Source: an uncultured Acidobacteriota bacterium (GTDB taxonomy: Bacteria > Acidobacteriota > Blastocatellia > Pyrinomonadales > Pyrinomonadaceae). Taken from it: 35,373 bases of DNA. Below are positions 23,157 to 30,096 of the stretch, one piece after another; within the stretch, counting starts at the first letter, position 1; each line of letters begins with the position of its first letter. Under the pieces are notes generated by a model, which was not told where the DNA came from, made no database searches, and worked only from the letters and a program-made list of their open reading frames with translations. The DNA lies in the NCBI GenBank assembly GCA_902826795.1, contig CADEGD010000016.1, forward strand, positions 1 to 35,373, in the 5' to 3' direction. Both the position numbers and the translations under genes were made by a program.

Positions 23157-24572
23157 TCATTTGCCCTTTCGACCTTTTTCTTTCGCAAGCCGCTGCACGG
23201 CGGGCATGCGGAGGTTCACTTTCTCAATGTCCAGCTTGTCTTTTTCTGCATTCGCCAGGCGAAGGAACTTCTGATAATTCGCTAATGCGTCCATGTATTC
23301 GCCCAACTGATCATGTGCGATGCCGAGAAAATAAAACGCCGCAGGTGAATCCGGCTGCTTTTCGGTAAGCCAGCGAAACTCCGCCTTAGCTTCCGCATAG
23401 CGTTTCAACTGAAAAAGAGCTGTTCCAAGATTTGCCCGTATCGTCGCATTTTCCGGTGCGATGGTCAACAACTTTCGGAAAAGCCCAGCGGCTTGTTCAT
23501 ATTGCTTTGCTTGGACGAGAGCCGCCCCAAACCCGATGGCGTGACTAAGCTCGTTAGGTTCCAGAATCGAGGCTCGCCGACAATACTCGATCGCCTTCAA
23601 CGGATTGGTCACCCGGAACTCACGGCACAATTTCGTCAATGCGTTTATGTCGTCCGGCATCCGCTGGACCTTCGCTTCAAGTCCTGTGAGGTCTGCAACA
23701 TCGCCGTCTTTGATATCGGCGATCATGTCCGTAACGGCGTCACTCGGGTCAGCGATCGATTGCAGCAACGCGAGAGCTTCGGCCTTCTTCCCCTTCATCC
23801 TAAGTGCCACCGCTCTTAGGCGTTTCGTTTCAGGAGTGACCGATCCTGCAGATTCGGCCGCTGTCACATAACTTTCGCCGAGATCTGCATCGCTACCCAT
23901 AAGAGCGACCTCGGCCAAGATCATATTTGCAGCAATACTTTTGGCGTCTAACTCGATCACCCGTCGAGCAGTCGCTTTCGCCCCAGCGTTATCCTTCAAT
24001 CGAAACTCGACCGCAGCCTTTGCCGACAGCACCGCTATCGTCGGACGGACATTTGTCGAAAGGGCCGAGAGCTTTGCGAGGACTTCGCGAAGAACTTTCT
24101 CATCAGCCTTGGAGCGCAGCCTCAGATCGGCCATTGCGGCTACAGCAGCCTGATTTGTTTCGTCCGATTCGATCGCTTTCGTCAGCAGGGTTTCCGCTTC
24201 TTCCAGCTTCCCGCGGTCAACAAGCAGCGATCCGAGATTCGCCATCGCGAGAGTCCAATCGTCGCGAAGCTCCAGCGCTTTACGAAATGCCTTCTCAGCC
24301 TCCTCCTTTCGTTTCAGGGAAAGAAGGGCATTGCCGCGTTGAAGTTCAGCCTCGGGAAATTCAGGATATGATTCGAGGGCCTTTTCGTAGAATCCGATCG
24401 CGGCGGCGAGGTCACCCTTCTCGTGGGCATCCTGACCTTGATTGAAAAACGCGATCGCCTGCTGCGTCTTATCGTCGGTTTGCGCGGACGCCGCGGTCGG
24501 CAAGAAAACCAGTGCCAAGGCCGATAGGCAAATGACGGACAATAAGAAGGCAGAGAATCGTGAAACCATCAT
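23157..24572 (-). CDS. Secreted tetratricopeptide repeat protein
   Basis: A 471-residue protein with a signal peptide (residues 1-30, FLLSVICLSALALVFLPTAASAQ) and TPR repeats through most of the mature chain. Clear repeats begin near residue 40 (IAFFNQGQDAHEKGDLAAAIGFYEKALESYPEF), continue with AELQRGNALLSLKRKEEAEKAFRKALEL and LGSLLVDRGKLEEAETLLTKAI, and return near residue 340-440 (FGAALVQAKQYEQAAGLFRKLL, NLGTALFQLKRYAEAKAEFRWL, FLGIAHDQLGEYMDALANYQKFL). The middle has degenerate helices. A Lys/Arg-rich tail ends it. TPRs are protein-binding scaffolds; this one should act in the periplasm. It heads a three-gene minus-strand operon with two small secreted proteins. Two ATGs are adjacent (24572 and 24569). 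Confidence 0.9.
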   Translation of the reverse strand: MMVSRFSAFLLSVICLSALALVFLPTAASAQTDDKTQQAIAFFNQGQDAHEKGDLAAAIGFYEKALESYPEFPEAELQRGNALLSLKRKEEAEKAFRKALELRDDWTLAMANLGSLLVDRGKLEEAETLLTKAIESDETNQAAVAAMADLRLRSKADEKVLREVLAKLSALSTNVRPTIAVLSAKAAVEFRLKDNAGAKATARRVIELDAKSIAANMILAEVALMGSDADLGESYVTAAESAGSVTPETKRLRAVALRMKGKKAEALALLQSIADPSDAVTDMIADIKDGDVADLTGLEAKVQRMPDDINALTKLCREFRVTNPLKAIEYCRRASILEPNELSHAIGFGAALVQAKQYEQAAGLFRKLLTIAPENATIRANLGTALFQLKRYAEAKAEFRWLTEKQPDSPAAFYFLGIAHDQLGEYMDALANYQKFLRLANAEKDKLDIEKVNLRMPAVQRLAKEKGRKGK

Positions 24573-24585
24573 CGCTAATTATCGA

Positions 24586-24591
24586 ATTATA
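24586..24591 (-). promoter_or_regulatory. Candidate -10 element of the TPR operon
   Basis: The minus strand carries a perfect TATAAT ending 13 bases before ATG 24572. If used, the transcript would be nearly leaderless. I see no matching -35 hexamer. Confidence 0.4.
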
Positions 24592-24613
24592 ACATCGGCT
24601 GCACTCGCCTTGT

Positions 24614-24642
24614 TTGCCTTAGCCAATTCGGTCGGATAGAAT
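24614..24642 (+). promoter_or_regulatory. Candidate promoter of larE-gdhA
   Basis: TTGCCT (24614-24619), a 17-base spacer and TAGAAT (24637-24642), four and five matches to consensus. It is divergent from the TPR operon and lies 42 bases before ATG 24685. A short G+C-rich dyad (TGCC-ttgc-GGCA, about 24657-24668) is in the leader. Confidence 0.45.
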
Positions 24643-24684
24643 CTCGTTTTTGCCTGCCTTGCGGCAGATCGACCTCTTTCGGGA

Positions 24685-25569
24685 ATGATCGAGACTATCG
24701 CACAAAATCCCTTGCGGCATACTATGCTGACCCTCGCCGACAAGCAGAATGAGCTCCGCAGTTTGATGCGTGGAATGGGGCGTGTGTTGGTCGCTTACTC
24801 CGGCGGAGTTGACAGCAGCTACCTTGCGGCGACCGCGACCGACGTACTTGGCTCAGACGCAAACTGCATAATCGGCATCTCGCCGAGTGTATCCGAATTT
24901 CAACGCACCCAAGCCCGTGACCTCGCGCAGTCTCGCGGATTCAATTTTCGGGAGATAAAAACTGAAGAGATCGCGGATGAGAACTACGCGGCGAACGGTT
25001 CCGACCGATGCTTTTTTTGTAAAGATGAGCTTTATTCTAGGTTGGTGTCCGAAGCGAGCGAGATCGCAGCGGTAGTTATTGACGGCACTAATGCCGACGA
25101 CCTGTCCGATCATCGCCCCGGCCGGATAGCGGCGGCGAATCATGGAGTTCGCAGTCCGCTTGCGGAGATCGGCTTTAGCAAGGAAGAGATTCGAGACGCC
25201 AGCAGGGAATTGGGCCTCCCGACATGGGACATTCCCGCTAGCCCATGCTTGTCGTCCAGGATCGCTACCGGCGTGCCCGTAACTATCGAACGGCTAGACA
25301 AGATCGAACGTGCCGAGGCATATCTTCGATCAATCGGATTTCGCGAGTTTCGCGTTCGACTTCACGACGATCTGGCCCGCATAGAGATCGCGGCAAGCGA
25401 GATGTTACGGATGTTCGATGAAGTCACGATCGAGGCGGTGAACAAAAAGTTTTCATCGATAGGTTTTCGACATATAACGCTCGACCTTCAGGGTTTTCGC
25501 TCGGGTTCAACCTCGGCAAGACCACAGAAAGTCGGCAACCTGATACAGATATCCAAATTGGAGAGTTAA
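24685..25569 (+). CDS. larE: ATP-dependent sulfur transferase LarE family protein
   Basis: A 294-residue PP-loop ATPase of the LarE family, which adds sulfur to the nicotinate-derived precursor of the nickel-pincer cofactor used by lactate racemase and related LarA enzymes. The PP-loop is VAYSGGVDSSYLAA (about 36-49). C109 and C112 (DRCFFCK) and C188 (SPCLSSRI) are the conserved cysteines; the three-Cys set fits the group of LarE proteins reported to hold a [4Fe-4S] cluster rather than the single sacrificial cysteine. The start could be ATG 24685 or ATG 24724, the latter closer to usual LarE N-termini. larA, larB and larC are not in the window. gdhA follows after six bases. Confidence 0.88.
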   Translation: MIETIAQNPLRHTMLTLADKQNELRSLMRGMGRVLVAYSGGVDSSYLAATATDVLGSDANCIIGISPSVSEFQRTQARDLAQSRGFNFREIKTEEIADENYAANGSDRCFFCKDELYSRLVSEASEIAAVVIDGTNADDLSDHRPGRIAAANHGVRSPLAEIGFSKEEIRDASRELGLPTWDIPASPCLSSRIATGVPVTIERLDKIERAEAYLRSIGFREFRVRLHDDLARIEIAASEMLRMFDEVTIEAVNKKFSSIGFRHITLDLQGFRSGSTSARPQKVGNLIQISKLES

Positions 25570-25575
25570 TAAAGA

Positions 25576-26865
25576 ATGGCTAACCCAATGGCTGACGAAA
25601 TGCGGCGCTTTAAGGGCAGCGACGAGAAAAATCCGTTCGAGGCAATGAGCGAACGCTTTGACCGGGCCGCACAACTGCTCGGGCTGGACGAAGATCTTTA
25701 CCGGGTCATGCGCGTGCCCAGCCGCGAGATCAAGGTTTATATACCGGTCAGGATGGACACCGGACACATCGAGGTCTTCGAAGGCTTCCGCGTACAGCAC
25801 AACTTTGCCCGCGGTCCGGCAAAGGGCGGCATCCGATATGCTCCAGACGTTTCGCTTGACGAGGTAAAGGCCCTCTCGGCGTGGATGACGTGGAAGTGCG
25901 CGGTCGTGAACGTGCCGTTTGGCGGCGGCAAGGGCGGCATTATCTGCAATCCACAGCAGATGTCGCTTGGCGAGTTGGAACGAATGACTCGCCGGTATAC
26001 GGCTGAGTTGATCGACTTTATCGGGCCGGACAAAGACGTACCGGCGCCCGACATGAATACGAACGAGCAGACGATGGCTTGGATAATGGACACGTTCTCC
26101 ATGCATGCTCGTCACACGGTCACGGCGGTTGTTACCGGAAAGCCGGTCGCGCTGGGCGGATCGCTCGGTCGTCGGGAAGCCACGGGCCGCGGCGTTCTGA
26201 TAACGGTAAACGAAGCCATCAAGCGGTTTGGACTGACGCCGGACAAAACCTCGGTGATCGTTCAAGGATCGGGCAACGTCGGCGGCATCGGTGCGCAGTT
26301 GATGTATGACACCGGCTACAAGGTCATGGGTATTTCGGACGTAGCTGGCGGAATATATAATCCGAACGGCCTAAACATCCCACACGTACTTGAGTATTGG
26401 GCGCAGAACCGATCATTCGACGACTATCCGGATGTCGAGCATGTATCGAACAAAGATCTGCTGGAGATCGAGTGTGACGTTCTTGCGCCTTGTGCGACCG
26501 AGAACCAGATCACCTCGGAGAACGCCGACAGGATCAAGTGTAAGATCCTTGCCGAGGGTGCGAACGGGCCGACAACGCCGAAGGCCGACAAGATACTGCA
26601 CGAGAAGGGGATCTTCGTTATTCCCGACATTTTGTGCAACGCCGGCGGTGTGACCGTATCCTATTTCGAGTGGGTACAGGACCGCATGGGATACTTTTGG
26701 CCTGAGGCTCAGGTGAACGAGCGTCTTGCCGATAAAATGATCGCCAGCTTTAACGAGCTTGCTCACTTTGCCGAAAAGCACAACGTAGATTCCCGGACGG
26801 CGGCTTACATGTTGGCGATCGACAGGGTCGCTTACGACACCAGAATGCGCGGCATTTATGCCTAA
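25576..26865 (+). CDS. gdhA: Glutamate dehydrogenase (Glu/Leu/Phe/Val dehydrogenase family)
   Basis: A 429-residue hexameric-type glutamate dehydrogenase, interconverting glutamate with 2-oxoglutarate and ammonia. The catalytic lysine is K119 in [10 protein letters not shown], preceded by [23 protein letters not shown] holds the catalytic Asp. The NAD(P) domain has QGSGNVGG and [14 protein letters not shown]-terminal blocks are [24 protein letters not shown] and [20 protein letters not shown]. Coenzyme preference is not assigned. It starts six bases after larE. After its stop come 293 bases without a gene. Ammonia made by the glycine cleavage system encoded upstream would be one substrate, a metabolic link rather than an operon link. 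Confidence 0.96.
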   Translation: MANPMADEMRRFKGSDEKNPFEAMSERFDRAAQLLGLDEDLYRVMRVPSREIKVYIPVRMDTGHIEVFEGFRVQHNFARGPAKGGIRYAPDVSLDEVKALSAWMTWKCAVVNVPFGGGKGGIICNPQQMSLGELERMTRRYTAELIDFIGPDKDVPAPDMNTNEQTMAWIMDTFSMHARHTVTAVVTGKPVALGGSLGRREATGRGVLITVNEAIKRFGLTPDKTSVIVQGSGNVGGIGAQLMYDTGYKVMGISDVAGGIYNPNGLNIPHVLEYWAQNRSFDDYPDVEHVSNKDLLEIECDVLAPCATENQITSENADRIKCKILAEGANGPTTPKADKILHEKGIFVIPDILCNAGGVTVSYFEWVQDRMGYFWPEAQVNERLADKMIASFNELAHFAEKHNVDSRTAAYMLAIDRVAYDTRMRGIYA

Positions 26866-27045
26866 CAAAATTTGCGTAATTAGTTAAAAATGCTTGCCTT
26901 TTGGGAAAGTATAAGATAACTTCATCACAAGGATTCGCCTTAGGTTCTACGTTTTTTTCGGTCTCTTTTCGGGCGTTTCCTTGAAGTTTTCGCAAAAATA
27001 GACATCGATTCGGGTATTCAGCCTAAACAATTCAGCCTGCAAGGT

Positions 27046-27074
27046 TTGGCAACTTTTAGGCATTGTGGGATACT
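27046..27074 (+). promoter_or_regulatory. Candidate promoter of the large outer-membrane protein gene
   Basis: TTGGCA (27046-27051), a 17-base spacer and GATACT (27069-27074), five and four matches to consensus. Just upstream ATTCAGCCT occurs twice (27016-27024 and 27030-27038), 14 bases apart, which could be a regulator site. TTAGTT-cgt-AACTAA (near 27083-27097) forms a small dyad after the -10. Confidence 0.45.
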
Positions 27075-27150
27075 TTTACGAGTTAGTTCGTAACTAATTT
27101 TAACTAAAGCTTTTAGCTTCTAACTGGACTCAATCTTTTGATTTTTCGGC

Positions 27151-27156
27151 GGAGGA
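27151..27156 (+). promoter_or_regulatory. Ribosome binding site of the outer-membrane protein gene
   Basis: GGAGGA immediately precedes the tandem ATGs at 27159 and 27162; spacing suits the second better, though both give the same signal peptide. It excludes the TTG at 27138 as start. Confidence 0.65.
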
Positions 27157-27158
27157 AT

Positions 27159-29651
27159 ATGATGAAACTCGCTTACAGAGTGTTTGTTGTTTCGCTGTTC
27201 TGCTTGTCGCTTGCGATCGTTTCGATCGCACAGACGCCACGGGTTAGTGGAACCACTACCGTTAGCGTCGATAAGAGCAAGCGGTCAGCCAAGGACGACA
27301 GAAACACTGCACCGACGTTTGGAACAGGCGGACCGATGGGTGGCCCAACCGGTCTTTTTACTGTTTATGATGGACAAACCCTGAGAAAGGGTGAGTACAC
27401 TTTTAGTGCTACATACAGCAATTTTGACCGCGATCCGGGTGATGCAGATTTCACCGAAGTTCCGGTCAATTTTCAGGTTGGTGTGACGAATAACCTTGAG
27501 TTGTTCTTCAACACGGATGCCTATCGCGCGGTAAAGGTTAATTCACCCGGTAACCTGTCGGGTTTCTACCTGCCGAATTCAAGGATCAACGGCGTTAGCC
27601 CGGGTGCGATCATTTATGCTCCCGGAACGAGCGGCGCATTCTCTAATCGACCGCTTTTCCGTCCGGCAGGTTCGCAGCCCTTCGTTCAGTTTCCTTACCA
27701 GGGCGGCAGCCTCGGAAATCTCGGTTACCCCGCGTCTTTCCCGGCTGGACCTCTCTTCGGTCAGGTTGGTGTTCCGACCATTGGCGGCGTAGTTGCAGGT
27801 AATGACGGAGCTGACGCGTTTCGCGGACTCGGATCGGTATTCGGAAGCATTCTTCCGGGTGTCGTTCTCCGCACGGTTTGCTCGCAGGGAACAGGCGCGG
27901 CATGTACGAACGGCTTTTTTGTTCCTTCGTCATTCACCGTTGCCCCCAGTTACTTGCCTGACGCTCCTTTCCTTAATCGTACGTACGGCGAATCAGCATT
28001 CAGCACTTACACGGCTGGTGCCAAGTTCCGCCTGAATGACGTTAACGATTGGTGGGGCCTCGCTGTGGTTGCCGGATATCGCTGGTATCAGGACAGTGCA
28101 GACGACGCAAGCGGATTCAACCAGCTTCAGCGTGGTGCGAGCCCTGGTGGTAAGTGGAGTCGCGGCGACATCCTTGTAACCGGTGCATTTGATGGCCGCG
28201 TTGCAAAATGGATGAACTTTTCGGTCAACGCCGGATACCACTGGAATTCGAGCGTTAAGAGCGAAGCCTTCGGCGATGACGTAACGATCCTTGACCGACC
28301 GGATGAGTTCCTGCTTTCGGCAGGAGTAGACTTCCCGGTCAATCGATACTTCCAGCCGATCGGTGAATTCCGCCACCTTCGATATGTCGGCGGACGCACG
28401 CCGAACGCTTTTGAGAACGATCCGTATGAAGGACTTATCGGAGCCCGTGTTTTCCCGGCTCGCTGGTTCGGCTTCAGCGGCGGCTATCGTTATCACTTTA
28501 ATCAGCAGGATGCTGATGCGTTCAGCGATGACACTGTAAACCTGACTGCGTTTGTACCTTGCGTCGGTTTCGGAGTAGTTGCTGGCGGTAATGGCGATGG
28601 TTGCACTACTGCATTCGTTCCGGTTTCGTCGACCTATCAGGGAGTTCCTCCGGGATTCCGTACTTCGAGCGATCCGCACGGATTTTTCTTCCAGGCTTTC
28701 ATCGGCCGTCGCAACAAGCGTCAGGAAGAGCAGGTCAACAAAGTTGCTAACGTAACCGCCCTTTCGGTTAGCGACAATGCGATCACTCTAGGCTGCGAAC
28801 CGGGCTTCCGTCCGGCCGAAGGCCAGTCTTGCGCCGAGAGCACAACAGTTAGTGTAACAACGACCGCAGTCGACCCCGAGAACGACATCCTCACCTATAA
28901 TTACACCGTTTCCGGTGGACGTATCGTAGGTTCGGGTGCGAACGTTTCGTGGGATCTGAGCGGTGTTGCTCCGGGATCGTACACGATCACCGCAGGCGTT
29001 GACGATGGCTGCGGACTCTGCGGACAAACGCAGACCCAGACCGTCACGGTTGCCGCTTGCAACTGCGTCAAGGAATGTGAGTGTCCGACAATTACGATCA
29101 GCGGACCTGCCGGAATCACGAATCCTGGCGATCCGATGACCTTCACGGCTAATGTTGCTGGCGGAACACAGACGAACATCACCTACAACTGGACGGTGTC
29201 GGCTGGTACGATCACCACCGGCCAAGGTACGCCGAGCATCTCGGTGGACACGACCGGTCTTGCTGGTCAGTCAGTTACAGCGACGCTCAACATTGGTGGA
29301 ACGGATGCTTCATGCGGATGTAAGACTGACGCGTCTGAAACTGCTGGTGTTGCTCCGAATCCGGATCCGGTGATGGTTGATGAGTTTGGTGCACTGCCGA
29401 ACGATGATATCCGCGGACGTCTCGACCTGTTCTTCGCAGAACTGGCGAATAATCCGAACAACCCGGGATACATCATCAACTACGGTACGCCGGCTCAGGT
29501 TGCGACCCGCGAGCGTCTGATCAGGAACCACATAGCGTTCCGTCGAGTAGACGCAAGCCGCATCACCTTGGTCAACGGTGGCGACACGGGCTCTGGCGCA
29601 AGCACGAAGCTTTATCGTGTACCGCCGGGTGCTGCTAACCCGACCCCGTAA
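27159..29651 (+). CDS. Large outer-membrane beta-barrel protein with PKD-like repeats and OmpA-like C-terminal module
   Basis: An 830-residue exported protein. Residues 1-25 are a signal peptide (VFVVSLFCLSLAIVSIAQ). Up to about residue 535 there are alternating hydrophobic and aromatic strands consistent with an outer-membrane barrel (GEYTFSATYSNFDRD, GLAVVAGYRWYQDS, WMNFSVNAGYHWNSS, WFGFSGGYRYHFNQ). Two Ig/PKD-like repeats follow (about 545-633 and 642-731), each with paired cysteines and a YNYTVSGG or YNWTVSAG core, joined by a Cys-rich segment (CNCVKECECP). The last 85 residues carry DEFG, GYIINYG, RRVDASRITLVNGG and PPGAANPTP, a beta-alpha-beta module reminiscent of OmpA C-domains but lacking the full peptidoglycan-binding signature. 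Possibly an abundant structural porin or surface protein. Followed by a strong hairpin. Confidence 0.78.
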   Translation: MMKLAYRVFVVSLFCLSLAIVSIAQTPRVSGTTTVSVDKSKRSAKDDRNTAPTFGTGGPMGGPTGLFTVYDGQTLRKGEYTFSATYSNFDRDPGDADFTEVPVNFQVGVTNNLELFFNTDAYRAVKVNSPGNLSGFYLPNSRINGVSPGAIIYAPGTSGAFSNRPLFRPAGSQPFVQFPYQGGSLGNLGYPASFPAGPLFGQVGVPTIGGVVAGNDGADAFRGLGSVFGSILPGVVLRTVCSQGTGAACTNGFFVPSSFTVAPSYLPDAPFLNRTYGESAFSTYTAGAKFRLNDVNDWWGLAVVAGYRWYQDSADDASGFNQLQRGASPGGKWSRGDILVTGAFDGRVAKWMNFSVNAGYHWNSSVKSEAFGDDVTILDRPDEFLLSAGVDFPVNRYFQPIGEFRHLRYVGGRTPNAFENDPYEGLIGARVFPARWFGFSGGYRYHFNQQDADAFSDDTVNLTAFVPCVGFGVVAGGNGDGCTTAFVPVSSTYQGVPPGFRTSSDPHGFFFQAFIGRRNKRQEEQVNKVANVTALSVSDNAITLGCEPGFRPAEGQSCAESTTVSVTTTAVDPENDILTYNYTVSGGRIVGSGANVSWDLSGVAPGSYTITAGVDDGCGLCGQTQTQTVTVAACNCVKECECPTITISGPAGITNPGDPMTFTANVAGGTQTNITYNWTVSAGTITTGQGTPSISVDTTGLAGQSVTATLNIGGTDASCGCKTDASETAGVAPNPDPVMVDEFGALPNDDIRGRLDLFFAELANNPNNPGYIINYGTPAQVATRERLIRNHIAFRRVDASRITLVNGGDTGSGASTKLYRVPPGAANPTP

Positions 29652-29677
29652 TCGCTTCGCGTAATTCGCGAACATGA

Positions 29678-29710
29678 GAGAGGCCGCTCGGATCTTCCGA
29701 GCGGCCTCTC
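29678..29710 (+). terminator. Strong hairpin terminator after the outer-membrane protein gene
   Basis: A perfect 15-base-pair stem (GAGAGGCCGCTCGGA with its complement) and a three-base loop TCT, 27 bases after the stop codon. No T-run follows, so it may act as an RNA 3' end stabiliser or a Rho-assisted stop rather than a classic intrinsic terminator. Confidence 0.8.
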
Positions 29711-29734
29711 CGTATGCATCACGGCAAATAAATC

Positions 29735-29763
29735 TTGACACGACATTGCATCCATGGGATGAT
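29735..29763 (+). promoter_or_regulatory. Promoter-like sequence with no gene immediately downstream
   Basis: A perfect TTGACA (29735-29740), a 17-base spacer and GATGAT (29758-29763, four of six). It lies just after the terminator but more than 300 bases before the next ATG, so a long leader or small RNA is possible. Confidence 0.4.
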
Positions 29764-29934
29764 GCTCGATCGGCGCGAGCCGATAGCTCTTTGAAATTCT
29801 ATTCGTCCTGTCGATTAAGGTCTGTAAGTCGTTGAAAGTTTGTGGAGGTGCTAGATCTTTGTTTCGAATGAAACAAAAAGTGCGTGACGCAGATTGAAAC
29901 GAAACGGCGGCGGATGTCTGATCGCGCACCAAAC

Positions 29935-29970
29935 TTAATGTATTGCATTAACTCGCACATCTTGTAGAAT
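29935..29970 (+). promoter_or_regulatory. Candidate promoter with operator-like dyad for the propeller gene
   Basis: TAGAAT (29965-29970) lies 16 bases after TTGCAT (29943-29948). The inverted repeat TTAATG-tattg-CATTAA (29935-29951) covers the -35, as a repressor or activator site might. The leader to ATG 30097 would be about 120 bases. Confidence 0.4.
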
Positions 29971-30096
29971 AGAAGAAGTAGATTCCTGTTCTCCTCGATA
30001 CCGAATTGAGTGCAAACCGGTTATGTGATCACGTCATCTGACAGTTGATCGGACCGAAAGCCAATTCGGACCACCAATACATTCAGCTAATTGAAC

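Larger units (their letters stand above)
29652..30096. other. Gene-free intergenic region
   Basis: 445 bases without a credible coding frame. It holds the terminator hairpin at 29678-29710, a promoter-like pair at 29735-29763, an A+T hairpin TTTGTTTC-gaat-GAAACAAA at 29858-29877, an inverted repeat overlapping a second promoter at 29935-29970, and then 120 bases to the propeller gene with no recognised element. The segment between the two promoters (about 29770-29930) has no homology I can name and could encode a small RNA. Confidence 0.5.

Noticed and set aside
27993..28679. 228-residue minus-strand frame antisense to the outer-membrane gene
   Set aside because: Composition is that of a shadow frame; the plus-strand protein has a signal peptide, ribosome binding site and continuous domain structure.
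29612..29932. 106-residue minus-strand frame across the intergenic region
   Set aside because: It runs through the terminator hairpin and the end of the outer-membrane gene and gives a low-complexity, domain-free protein with no ribosome binding site.
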